A stretch of DNA of 50,276 nt from Nitrosomicrobium frigidum (SeqCode) (GTDB lineage: Archaea; Thermoproteota; Nitrososphaeria; Nitrososphaerales; Nitrososphaeraceae), in NCBI GenBank assembly GCA_023251115.1, contig JAHEZK010000009.1:1-50276 (forward strand), written 5' to 3'. Shown here one piece after another: positions 34,319 to 43,535 of the stretch. The notes below the pieces were generated by a model that saw only the letters and a list, made by a program, of their open reading frames with translations, ran no database searches and was not told the origin of the DNA. Every line of letters starts with the position of its first letter. The stretch's first letter is position 1. A program made the position numbers and the translations under genes.

Positions 34319-35557
34319 ATGAAATTGTCTCCTTTTGGGATTTCATTTGTTTTTCTATTAATTCTAAATGTTGCATCAATATCCAGTCTAAATCCTAATC
34401 TAAATTTAAATTTAAATCCAATCTATGCTCAAGGGACAAACTCTCAACAAATGATTGGAGTAAACATGTTAGGTTACTATACAAGTTTACCTCAAACACG
34501 TGATTTTAAGAATCCTTTCCCTGATAACTATTACGATCAGAGTTTTAAGATAATAAAAGATGGTGGAATGAACCATGTCAGGTATGTGTATTATTGGGAG
34601 TCTTATGTGAAGAATCCTACTGCGTTCATAAATGAATTAAAATTTGCAGCGACTCTTGCTGACAAATATGGTTTGAAAATAATATATGATAATCACCAAT
34701 TCCATACTTCATCTTGGCTTAATCCTCAAAGAGGAACAGGATTTCCAAATTTCTTGTTTCAAAATAATTCAGAATACGCCTACGGCAGTGGAGGTGGACC
34801 TAAATATCCATCAGCGGTAGCGTGGTGGACACACTGGTGGAATAGAGAGATTACAGATGTAAATGGTACTGACGGATGGACTCTCCAAGCTCAATTCTTA
34901 AAGAAAGTAGTCAGTACCGTTGATAGCCATATCAGTACTGTAGGATATGAAATATTGAGTGAACCACAGGTGCATAGTGTAGACCAGTGGGATAAAGTAG
35001 GAAAATATAATACATTTTTAGCTGATGAATTGAGAAAGGTAACAAAAAAAGACATAGTATACAGCATGAGTATTCCTGTTGATCTTAAAAGTAACATCGG
35101 AGTTAACGCAACAAATCTTGCAAAAATGACACCTGCAAATAAGACGAATACTGTATTCAAATTTAGTATATACGGACTGCCATCACCGGGAAGCTACCAA
35201 GAAGAAAGGCTCAATATGTTCATTGCAGCCGGCAACCTTTCCGGAGTTCCTGTTTACATTGGAGAGTGGAATAACGTCGACAGAGATAAAGTAATAAACG
35301 AAGAAGGAGACTTTGTCTATGAGATAAATCCAGGAGAAAGTGACATCACCCCATCAGACACTACTGCGATTTTAAAGAAATTCAATGAAATTAATCCATA
35401 TGGATGGGCTTTTTGGTATTGGAATTTTAGGCCACATAGAGTCGAGAATTTCAATCTAGTGACAAGTGATCCCAGCGGGAATTTGATTCCCACGAAATAT
35501 TTTGATATTCTCAAAAATGCTGTCCAATCGGTCAATTCTGGCAAAGGTTCTAAATAA
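34319..35557 (+). CDS. Secreted GH5-like (cellulase-type) glycoside hydrolase
   Basis: A signal peptide (FGISFVFLLILNVASISS) is followed by an Asn-Leu repeat (NPNLNLNLNP) and a (beta-alpha)8 hydrolase domain. Probable acid/base Glu215 lies in GYEILSEPQ (family form NEP) and nucleophile Glu316 in VPVYIGEWN. YDNHQFHTSSW at 123-133 matches the substrate-binding His of clan GH-A. The enzyme would act outside the cell on a beta-glucan-like chain, or on the polymer made by the neighbouring synthase. The exact substrate is unknown. Confidence 0.85.
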   Translation: MKLSPFGISFVFLLILNVASISSLNPNLNLNLNPIYAQGTNSQQMIGVNMLGYYTSLPQTRDFKNPFPDNYYDQSFKIIKDGGMNHVRYVYYWESYVKNPTAFINELKFAATLADKYGLKIIYDNHQFHTSSWLNPQRGTGFPNFLFQNNSEYAYGSGGGPKYPSAVAWWTHWWNREITDVNGTDGWTLQAQFLKKVVSTVDSHISTVGYEILSEPQVHSVDQWDKVGKYNTFLADELRKVTKKDIVYSMSIPVDLKSNIGVNATNLAKMTPANKTNTVFKFSIYGLPSPGSYQEERLNMFIAAGNLSGVPVYIGEWNNVDRDKVINEEGDFVYEINPGESDITPSDTTAILKKFNEINPYGWAFWYWNFRPHRVENFNLVTSDPSGNLIPTKYFDILKNAVQSVNSGKGSK

Positions 35558-35587
35558 ACTAATTTGTTTGTGAGAGTCAAGCCTCTT

Positions 35588-35605
35588 CTTCATGGTAACA
35601 TGAAG
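35588..35605 (+). terminator. Stem-loop with GTAA tetraloop after the GH5-like gene
   Basis: CTTCATG-GTAA-CATGAAG is a perfect 7-base-pair stem with a GNRA loop, 30 bases after the hydrolase stop codon. A T-rich run (ATTTTTTG) lies 35 bases further on. It may mark the 3' end of the transcript. The remaining gap up to 35747 shows no gene. Confidence 0.35.
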
Positions 35606-35747
35606 GTACAAACAGACAAAATAGAACGAAGAAAAATAATTTTTTGAAATACTGACTAACTTTTGACCGAGAGGATGAGTCATGCAGAGCAGTATCCATA
35701 AGGTTTAATTCAAGCATAAACGCCATAGTAAACGATAAAGAAGCTAA

Positions 35748-37406
35748 TTGAATTTGCAATTACAATTAAGAGAAGGAACCAAACTGCGATCGTTGATATT
35801 TATCCTTATTCCTCTTGTTCTTTCTTCTTATACTCACCTTTGGAATCCTACAGGATTTCCCTCATTACATACGGATGAGGGCCATTATCTAAGAAAGGCA
35901 ATTTCCACTGAAACAGGTCAGGGTTTGCAACCTCAGGACAGATATCGTGCCCCATATTTTGGGCAGATGTTCCTTGCAGGTATTTTTAGCATTATTAATT
36001 ACCCAAACGGAGAAGTGCTAGGCAATAATAATCCTGTTGAACAACTGTACTTGGTTCCCCGTGTAATCATGGGGATTTTGGCTGTAGTTGATACTTTTCT
36101 GCTTTATAGAATCACAGAATATAGATATGGCAGGAATGTTGCAATTATTGCCTCGGTATTGTTTGCCGTCATGCCATTTACCTGGCTCACTAGGAGAATA
36201 TTTCTCGAGTCAATTCAGCTGCCCTTTATTTTAACGTCAATACTGCTAATTCTGAATCTTGGACGAGGACGCCAACAGATAATGCAGAAGGATTACCAGC
36301 AAGAGAATCAACATCATCAGACCCACCAGAAACTACAATCTCAACAGCAGCAGCAGCAAGCTCACATACAACAAGCGCAACTAGAAAAAAACAAATCTGG
36401 CAACCATCCAGGGCTCGAATATGCCAAGTTTACTCTTATAATCTCTGGAATTTTTCTGGGACTGGCTATTTTTACAAAGATTCCTGCATTTACAATAATT
36501 CCACTGGGAATTATTATGATATATGTAATTACTAGAAAAAAGAGATACATTGTAGTTTGGTTAATTCCCGTCCTTTTGGTTCCAATGATGTGGCCGCTTC
36601 ACGCCATGCTTAGTGGAGATTTGGATGATTGGATAAATGGTGTTCGTTACCAAGTTAGTAGAGACAGGCCATTGATTAATACGATAAATACATTTTTCGA
36701 GATAGACCCTGTCCTGTTCATTTTGGGAATGGGCGGTCTCATCTATGCAGTCATAAAAAAGGACTACTTTGTTCTGATGTGGGCAATTCCTGTTTTTGTC
36801 TTCCTTCAAGCAATAGGATATGTTTCTTCATTTCATTTGATTCTCTTACTACCTCCATTTTGCGTCGCCGGAGCAAATATGATTGAAAAAATCGGCAAGA
36901 ATATTTCCAATATCAGAATGAAAAACATGCTACCGTACATTAGAATAGCAGTCATCGGAATATTTGGTATCTGCAGTATAACCATGCTGATTACTTTGAA
37001 CATGAATACAACTTATTATCAGGCACTTGCCTTTGTTCTCTCCAACTTACCCGATAGCAATACCAATTCTTCTGGGATAAACCCTTCAGACAAGGTAACA
37101 TTAATTGGGAATCCCCAGTATTTCTGGATTCCAGAATTTGTTTTCAATAAAACATTTGACGCTAAAAACTTCTACAGCAAGACTCCGTTTAAGACAGACA
37201 AATACATGATGATAATTGATAGTGGGTTTGTCAGAATTTTGAACGGTGATAATACTTCAAGATTAAATTTGGCCTACAACGCTACACATAATCTAGCAAG
37301 ATTTGAGCAAAACTTTACTGGAGGAATTGACCTCAATAAATACCCGTTTACCAATTTAAGATTGAGCCCTGAAACACGCTTTATCGAACTTAGATCCAAC
37401 TATTAG
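35748..37406 (+). CDS. Polytopic glycosyltransferase (GT39/GT83-like) with Gln/His-rich insert
   Basis: Integral membrane glycosyltransferase of the GT-C fold with about ten hydrophobic helices. Asp43-Glu44 in SLHTDEGHYLRK, placed in the first extracytoplasmic loop, is the catalytic signature of PMT/ArnT-like enzymes that use lipid-linked sugars. A Gln/His-rich stretch at 176-211, partly encoded by CAG repeats, interrupts the loop after an early helix. The C-terminal 120 residues form a soluble domain. TTG start at 35748. It is co-directional with the hydrolase and may glycosylate proteins or surface polymers. Confidence 0.85.
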   Translation: MNLQLQLREGTKLRSLIFILIPLVLSSYTHLWNPTGFPSLHTDEGHYLRKAISTETGQGLQPQDRYRAPYFGQMFLAGIFSIINYPNGEVLGNNNPVEQLYLVPRVIMGILAVVDTFLLYRITEYRYGRNVAIIASVLFAVMPFTWLTRRIFLESIQLPFILTSILLILNLGRGRQQIMQKDYQQENQHHQTHQKLQSQQQQQQAHIQQAQLEKNKSGNHPGLEYAKFTLIISGIFLGLAIFTKIPAFTIIPLGIIMIYVITRKKRYIVVWLIPVLLVPMMWPLHAMLSGDLDDWINGVRYQVSRDRPLINTINTFFEIDPVLFILGMGGLIYAVIKKDYFVLMWAIPVFVFLQAIGYVSSFHLILLLPPFCVAGANMIEKIGKNISNIRMKNMLPYIRIAVIGIFGICSITMLITLNMNTTYYQALAFVLSNLPDSNTNSSGINPSDKVTLIGNPQYFWIPEFVFNKTFDAKNFYSKTPFKTDKYMMIIDSGFVRILNGDNTSRLNLAYNATHNLARFEQNFTGGIDLNKYPFTNLRLSPETRFIELRSNY

Positions 37407-37471
37407 TTCTTTATTCAAATTTTTTCCCAAACCATTTAATTTGAGCTTTTAGGTTTAGTTCACGTCATTAA

Positions 37472-39355
37472 ATGCGTATACTTTTGTTACACTCTGATTT
37501 TATAGAATACCAACCGATTTCGAAGGAAATAGAGTCAGCAGAAGAAATCCCTTCAACGTCAAGTAAAAAAATTAATGATGTCATAGTGGCATTAATTGCA
37601 GTTGAAAAAGACGATGATGAGTCGATAATTGATGATGTTTGCAAGGAACTAAAAACGTACAGCGAGATGATAAAATGCGATAACATTCTAGTATACCCAT
37701 ATGCTCACCTCAGCTCAGACTTGGCTAACCCCCTAACGGCTCAAACTCTTTTAATTTCCGTAGAAAAAAAGGCAAAAAGTCTATTTGGCATAGTAAATAG
37801 GGCTCCATTTGGTTGGACAAAGTCATTTAATGTAAAAATAAAGGGTCATCCTCTAGCAGAACACGCAAAAACAATTCAGAAAAATGCTGGAGCCAAGAAT
37901 AAGACTGGTGGTGCAGAAACTGAATCAATTGCATTAAAATCAGAAGATACTCTTAACTCGACATGGTATGTATTAGCAACTGAAGGAAATATGATCCCAA
38001 TAGGCGAATATAGTTTTGATAAAAAAAATGCCTTTAGCAAACTAGCCGATTATGAGTTATCGAAAAAGAGAACAGTATCTGAAATACCACCTCACGTAAA
38101 ACTAATGAAAAGACTGGCACTAGCCGATTATGAACCTTCTTCAGACGGAGGAAATATGCGATACTATCCGAAAGGACGTTTAATGAAATCTTTGATAGAG
38201 ACGTATGTTACTAAAATGATACACGAATATGGTGGAATTGAAGTTGAAACTCCGGTAATGTATGATTCCAATCATCCTTCTATTCATAGCTATTTCAACA
38301 GATTTCCAGCCAGACAATATAACATAAAGTCAGACAACAAACAACTTTTTCTAAGGTTTGCGGCATGTTTTGGTCAGTTTCTAATGGCCAAAGATTTTCA
38401 AATATCTTACAAGCAATTGCCATTAAAACTCTATGAATTGACTAGATATTCATTTAGAAGAGAAAAGAGCGGAGAGCTAGTAGGTCTCAGAAGACTCAGG
38501 GCATTTAGCATGCCAGATTGCCACGCTTTTTGCAAAGATATTGATCAGGCAAAAGAAGAGTTTGTAAAGAGATTTGAGTTGTCATTAAAAGTAATAGAAG
38601 GTCTTGGTATTTCACCAAACGACGATGTGGATATGGTTATTCGTTTTACTTCAGATTTTTACGAACAAAATAAAGAATTTATTAAAGAATTTGCGGGGAG
38701 AATGAAGAAACCAATTCTTGTAGAAATTTGGAAAGAAAGATTCTTTTATTTTATTGTAAAATGGGAATTTAATTTCGTAGACAGTATGGGAAAAGCAGCT
38801 GCATTATCGACCGACCAAATAGACGTTGAAAATGGCGAAAGATACAACATTGAATTTGTTGACAGTGATGGTGAGAAAAAATATCCAATTATTTTGCATA
38901 ACTCTCCTAGTGGCGCTGTTGAGCGTGTAATGTTTGCATTATTAGAAAAATCAGACAGGGATGCTACGAGGGGCAAAATCCCAGTCTTGCCATTGTGGCT
39001 ATCACACACACAGGTGAGAATTATTCCGGTTGCGTCAAAACATTTAGAATTCGGCCAGAAAATTTTAGGTGAATTGGACAGAAATAATATCAGAGTAGAC
39101 ATTGACGATAGAGAGCTTTCGGTAGCAAAAAAAATCAGAGACGCCGAATCAGAGTGGATTCATTTCATTATTGTCGTTGGAGATAAAGAAGTAGAGGGCG
39201 GAGAATTGGTGGTTAGAGATAGATTATCCAAGTCTCAGTATGGTATCAACCTGGAGGATCTGATAAAAAACATCAAGTTACAAGTTTCAGACAAGCCATA
39301 TCTACCACTAAATTTACCTAGCTATCTGTCCAAACGACCAATAATCATGGCGTGA
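37472..39355 (+). CDS. thrS: Threonyl-tRNA synthetase, archaeal type
   Basis: The N-terminal domain (MRILLLHSDFIEYQP..., to about residue 140) is the archaeal D-aminoacyl-deacylase-like editing domain. The class II catalytic core follows, with motif 2 around YELTRYSFRREKSGELVGLRRLRAF and the zinc ligands nearby, then the anticodon-binding domain (LPLWLSHTQVRIIPV to the end). 627 residues, as expected. ATG start. It stands alone. Confidence 0.96.
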   Translation: MRILLLHSDFIEYQPISKEIESAEEIPSTSSKKINDVIVALIAVEKDDDESIIDDVCKELKTYSEMIKCDNILVYPYAHLSSDLANPLTAQTLLISVEKKAKSLFGIVNRAPFGWTKSFNVKIKGHPLAEHAKTIQKNAGAKNKTGGAETESIALKSEDTLNSTWYVLATEGNMIPIGEYSFDKKNAFSKLADYELSKKRTVSEIPPHVKLMKRLALADYEPSSDGGNMRYYPKGRLMKSLIETYVTKMIHEYGGIEVETPVMYDSNHPSIHSYFNRFPARQYNIKSDNKQLFLRFAACFGQFLMAKDFQISYKQLPLKLYELTRYSFRREKSGELVGLRRLRAFSMPDCHAFCKDIDQAKEEFVKRFELSLKVIEGLGISPNDDVDMVIRFTSDFYEQNKEFIKEFAGRMKKPILVEIWKERFFYFIVKWEFNFVDSMGKAAALSTDQIDVENGERYNIEFVDSDGEKKYPIILHNSPSGAVERVMFALLEKSDRDATRGKIPVLPLWLSHTQVRIIPVASKHLEFGQKILGELDRNNIRVDIDDRELSVAKKIRDAESEWIHFIIVVGDKEVEGGELVVRDRLSKSQYGINLEDLIKNIKLQVSDKPYLPLNLPSYLSKRPIIMA

Positions 39356-39402
39356 TTCGACGCAATAATCACGTGTTAAACCGGACTATTCACTCTAATG
39401 TT

Positions 39403-39409
39403 TTTATAT
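39403..39409 (+). promoter_or_regulatory. TATA-like box of the small zinc-finger-like gene
   Basis: TTTATAT lies 23-29 bases before the ATG at 39432, the standard position for a leaderless archaeal gene. Confidence 0.5.
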
Positions 39410-39431
39410 TTCGTAACTAGATCCCTTTCAA

Positions 39432-39641
39432 ATGGGAAGAGTAGACAAAGGAGTAAAATGCAGCGTAAGTGGTTGCGAAAATCCAGCGGAAAGATCCATA
39501 AGTGGAAGTAAGGCGAGCATGGCTTCAGATTTGCAAGTTAATACGTCAGACAAGAGAGTCTATTTATGCAGACCACACTACAAAGAATGGAAAAAGGCAA
39601 CCAAGGAAGATAGAGAAAACGAAAGAGCTAGATGGGGCTAA
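39432..39641 (+). CDS. Small zinc-finger-like protein
   Basis: 69-residue basic protein with Cys10, Cys15, Cys46 and His49 (VKCSVSGCENP ... YLCRPHYKEW), a likely single zinc site. The C-terminus is charged (KATKEDRENERARW). I do not recognise a named family. A TATA-like box at the right distance and codon use like its neighbours support a real gene. DNA, RNA or protein binding are all possible. Confidence 0.75.
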   Translation: MGRVDKGVKCSVSGCENPAERSISGSKASMASDLQVNTSDKRVYLCRPHYKEWKKATKEDRENERARWG

Positions 39642-39721
39642 TCAATAATGCAAAGACAAACAAATGGAAAATTGAAAATTTAAAGGCTCAGCTATTTAAA
39701 AATAAACCAAGCTAAAACAAA

Positions 39722-40672
39722 CTAGACGTATTTTCTAGGAATTATTCTCAGAAGTGTTTGTGTTGCAAGTGCTCCCTCTCTGTAATCACCATTTTTGAGT
39801 GAAACTTCCACAAGGTCCATTCCCACCAAATTTGCTGAATCGTTAATACTCTTAATTATCTTTAGTATTTCAAACGGATCCAATCCAAATGGTTCCGGAG
39901 TTCCTGTGCAAGGAACATAAGGCAAGTCGTAAACATCGATGTCAAATGATATGTAGACGTTTCTATTGGAAGTAACCTTAGATATATATTTAGTTACATT
40001 ATCTATATTATTTTTTATTTCCCATGGATCAATTGTAACAATACCATTTTTTTCTGCAATGTTATTTTCCTCCTTGTCGGTCTGTCTGATACCTATTTGT
40101 ACCATGTTTTTACCCTTGATGTATCCTTCATTTATGAGTCTATAAAACGGAGTAGTATGGCAGAGTTTCAAACCTTCATACTCAGGTTTTAAATCGCGAT
40201 GCGCATCAAAGTGAATCAGCAGAGGCTGACTTTCAGAAAGACCCTTGAAACAAAAATACGTGATGGTATGTTCGCCACCCAGCATAAACGGTTTCTTTTT
40301 TGTCCTTTCAAGTTCTCTCACCAGGGCTGGAATTTTCTCATCTAGAAATGCAAAGACCGAATCTACTTTACCTTCATCATTATGAGGAATCTTAATATCC
40401 CCTAGATCAAAGATTTTTGCAACATCCCTGATATCTTTTTTTTCATCATAAACATATGTTTCAATTTGACGAGCAGAAGTACTCCTAATGGCTTCAGGGC
40501 CACGACTAGTTCCCTTTCCAAATGTTGTCGTCAGCTCTAGCGGAATACCAAAAAACACAATATTTGCCTCATTGAATGTAGTTTTCGCATCGATATCACC
40601 AAAGGAACATCCGGCTTTGGTCCTCTCCGGAGTAATAAAGAAAGAATCTAAAAGATCTAAAATATTTGTCAA
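39722..40672 (-). CDS. Arginase/agmatinase-family ureohydrolase
   Basis: Binuclear manganese hydrolase of 316 residues. The metal-ligand motifs are GGEHTITY, HFDAHRDL and SFDIDVYDLPYVPCTGTPEPFG, all in place. The family removes urea (or related groups) from guanidino substrates. Agmatinase for polyamine synthesis is the most likely role, but arginase or guanidinobutyrase cannot be excluded from sequence. Start TTG at 40672. PolB lies upstream on the same strand. Confidence 0.88.
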   Translation of the reverse strand: MTNILDLLDSFFITPERTKAGCSFGDIDAKTTFNEANIVFFGIPLELTTTFGKGTSRGPEAIRSTSARQIETYVYDEKKDIRDVAKIFDLGDIKIPHNDEGKVDSVFAFLDEKIPALVRELERTKKKPFMLGGEHTITYFCFKGLSESQPLLIHFDAHRDLKPEYEGLKLCHTTPFYRLINEGYIKGKNMVQIGIRQTDKEENNIAEKNGIVTIDPWEIKNNIDNVTKYISKVTSNRNVYISFDIDVYDLPYVPCTGTPEPFGLDPFEILKIIKSINDSANLVGMDLVEVSLKNGDYREGALATQTLLRIIPRKYV

Positions 40673-40736
40673 TTTTCCTAAATAAATGATGGAATCTTAC
40701 TATATTTGTTTTTAAAGCAAACTAATGATAACAATT

Positions 40737-43460
40737 CTAATTTGACCAGAACAATTCATCCAAGTTGCTCTGTCTTGGTTTACCAATTATGGACTTGAAA
40801 TTTACGTCCAGGGCTGTCAAAAGTTGGTCAAAAGTTGTTTCCATTGCCTCCAAGTATTTTTCAGTATCTATTTCTTTGTGGGTTGCAAGTTCAACTGGCT
40901 TGACCCCTTCAGCAGTCTTTGTTTTTACATATGAGATTATGTCTCCTGCCTTAATTTCTCTACCATTATCGGAGAACTGCTTTGCAGCCTTTATGTGCTG
41001 GGGAATTCCCTTGATTGAATTGGTATAGGAATCACGGCCGTCTATTGATGTTATTCTAGCAGTTTCATTTGTCTTTTTACCATATTTTTCCGGAGACTTG
41101 TTTATCATGACATTAAAAGAAAGTTCCTCCAAAGGATATTTGTCTGTCTCTAATTTTTTTGCGCTGTCTTTAATAAGTTCTTTAATTTTCTCTCTAGCAG
41201 TATCAAAGTCCTTTTCTGTATTGACTTTACCCAATATTTCTAGCGTACTGTAAAATGTTTTTCTAATAAAATTCGGAGTGTGAGACTTTTTGCCAGTTAG
41301 GCCTTTTACATCAACCGTTCCGTCCTTCAAGACCCCTAGGTAATTTTTCTTGAGGTTGTTAAATACGACATAGCGATACTCTTTGTCCAGTTCAAGATCT
41401 ACTCCCTCATTGGCTTTTGCCCATTTTGAAATTTCTTCTACCTTTCCTTCAGAAGGATTTCGTAAAAACAATGAATCGGTATCTCCGTACACAACTTCTA
41501 TACCAGATTCTTTGCATTTCTGTATTGTTTTGGTAATAATATTTCTTCCAATAGCTGCAGTGGCATCGGCAACTGGCAGACAGTACAGTGGAAATATTTC
41601 AGCTCCCATAACACCATAGCTTGCATTTAGAATAACTTTAATTGCCTGACTAACAACTGTGTATAGTTGGCGTTCCTCTGGTGAGATTGTTTTATCTTTT
41701 GAAAGTTGTTTATAGTAGTTAACTCGAAGATCTCTTAGTGACCCTATAAGAAGGGAGGTTATTCCTTTCTTCTGATTGCATGTCCAGTAATCAGTATCAG
41801 GAATTTTTTGATTGGGATCTTGCCTGCATGAATCATGGGGACAGTTTACTGTTTCATACGATAAATTATGGACCTTTATAATGCTAGGATACAGACTGGC
41901 AAAGTCAAGCACTGATACATTGAAGTGGATTCCTGGCGTCGGCTCTACTACAAGTCCTCCTCTATACTTTTTTTCTTTAATGATTGCTGACGAAGAAGCC
42001 TGTCCTTTGAACCGGAGCTCTTCACTATGAGGAATCAGTGCGTTAATCTTTCTGTGCTCATAAAACAACATTCCCCTTATCCACTGGTTGACACCTACCC
42101 TAGAGAGATCTTCAACAGAAAGTCGAGATATTCTAGCAATTGCAAACAGTAGTTTGAGTAAGAGATTGTCATTGAAACTTGTAAGTCTAAAAGTTAAGTC
42201 AGTGTCCTTAAGGCAGTATTGAGCCAACTTTTGAATAGGAAGATCGCTGATGTTTCCATCAAATTCGATTTTAGTATCATTAAGAAGCGCTTCTGATATT
42301 GCATTAAGCCTAAATTCCGAATATTTGTGACTAAAGGCGTAAAGTTGAATCGACCTGTTTTGAAATGTTCTAAATAAATCAATATGAACTCCGTGTTTTA
42401 GCTGAACTGGTTCTGTCTGGATTCCTTTCTTTACAAATGAATCTCTCTTTACCACTATTGGGATTTCTTCTTTTGGTATTATGCTATGGTTTACAGGATC
42501 AATTTCGGGATCTTGAGACCTTTCATAAAGGTATGGAAGATCAAAATCATCACCATTAAAGGTAACTAATACGCTATATGACCAAATTACCTTGAATGTT
42601 TTTTCTAAAAGCTCTTTTTCAGTCTTGCACATTTCTGCTTCTGGGATTAACTGTGTTCCGTCGTTGGGATTTTTGTTTTGATCAAGAAGAAATACTTTTC
42701 TAAATCCATCATTTGAGACGATGCCAATTGCTGTAATTTTTCTGTCGTGTTCTCGCGGAACAGGCATTCGTCCCTCTTCTGAATCTACTTCAATATCAAG
42801 GGCTATTCTTTTCATTTCTGGTATGGGCTGATTCAGTAAATCTGCCCATTCTCTCACATATTCTCGATACTTGTCATTTCTTGCCTCTTTGCTTTCGAGG
42901 ATTTTATCCCATAGAAAATTTTTAAGGGCATTGTGTACTATTTCGGACATCTTATACGGGTCTGCTATTATTAGGTCTCCTTTCCTCGTATAGTATGAAC
43001 CCGGAATTAGCCTGGTGTCATAGAGGTAGTTTTCATGATATTTGATATTGGCTTCCCAAACATTGAGTTTTTCTCTAATGCCACCCTTTCCACCTATAGA
43101 TAGAGGGTCAGGAGCAATTATTTTTATTGCTTGAATTTCTTTGTCTAGCATTAGATCTAATTTTGGTATTATTTTTAACTGGAATTTCTTTTCAACTGCT
43201 GCGATTTCTTCCGCCCTTGCCTTGTTTTCCAATTTAGTATAACAATAAGGTTTATGATCCGTTTTATCTTGCCAAAAGTATATCACGTGCAAAGTAGGAT
43301 CGTAAAATTTGAGTTGAACTTTCTGATTTTCACCAGAATAAATAGCTGATATTAACATGACACGAATATTTTCTGGAAGCTCCTTCCAATAGCTCAGATT
43401 CTGTTTATCATTTTGAAGAAGGGGCGATTGATCCATATGATTCACTGGGAATAGTTTCAA
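40737..43460 (-). CDS. polB: Family B DNA polymerase
   Basis: Replicative-type polymerase of 907 residues. Exonuclease motifs are Asp222-Ile-Glu224 (LDIEVDS), FNGDDFD (301-307) and Tyr415-x3-Asp419. Polymerase motif A is DFASLYPSII (519-528), motif B KVILNASYG (608-616) and motif C YGDTDS (658-663). All catalytic residues are kept, so both activities are expected. A short insert with Cys540, Cys545 and Cys561 sits after motif A. The frame opens at TTG 43460; ATG 43436 is a possible shorter start. Confidence 0.96.
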   Translation of the reverse strand: MKLFPVNHMDQSPLLQNDKQNLSYWKELPENIRVMLISAIYSGENQKVQLKFYDPTLHVIYFWQDKTDHKPYCYTKLENKARAEEIAAVEKKFQLKIIPKLDLMLDKEIQAIKIIAPDPLSIGGKGGIREKLNVWEANIKYHENYLYDTRLIPGSYYTRKGDLIIADPYKMSEIVHNALKNFLWDKILESKEARNDKYREYVREWADLLNQPIPEMKRIALDIEVDSEEGRMPVPREHDRKITAIGIVSNDGFRKVFLLDQNKNPNDGTQLIPEAEMCKTEKELLEKTFKVIWSYSVLVTFNGDDFDLPYLYERSQDPEIDPVNHSIIPKEEIPIVVKRDSFVKKGIQTEPVQLKHGVHIDLFRTFQNRSIQLYAFSHKYSEFRLNAISEALLNDTKIEFDGNISDLPIQKLAQYCLKDTDLTFRLTSFNDNLLLKLLFAIARISRLSVEDLSRVGVNQWIRGMLFYEHRKINALIPHSEELRFKGQASSSAIIKEKKYRGGLVVEPTPGIHFNVSVLDFASLYPSIIKVHNLSYETVNCPHDSCRQDPNQKIPDTDYWTCNQKKGITSLLIGSLRDLRVNYYKQLSKDKTISPEERQLYTVVSQAIKVILNASYGVMGAEIFPLYCLPVADATAAIGRNIITKTIQKCKESGIEVVYGDTDSLFLRNPSEGKVEEISKWAKANEGVDLELDKEYRYVVFNNLKKNYLGVLKDGTVDVKGLTGKKSHTPNFIRKTFYSTLEILGKVNTEKDFDTAREKIKELIKDSAKKLETDKYPLEELSFNVMINKSPEKYGKKTNETARITSIDGRDSYTNSIKGIPQHIKAAKQFSDNGREIKAGDIISYVKTKTAEGVKPVELATHKEIDTEKYLEAMETTFDQLLTALDVNFKSIIGKPRQSNLDELFWSN

Positions 43461-43535
43461 ATATGAAAAAAGGATAATTATCTTTTGCTACTGATGATCA
43501 AAATTTTGTAAGCTAAAATGTGTTTTGCAGCAGGG

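Noticed and set aside
36330-36365. CAG repeats considered as CRISPR or tandem array
   Set aside because: They are inside a reading frame, are triplet units coding for Gln, and have no spacers.
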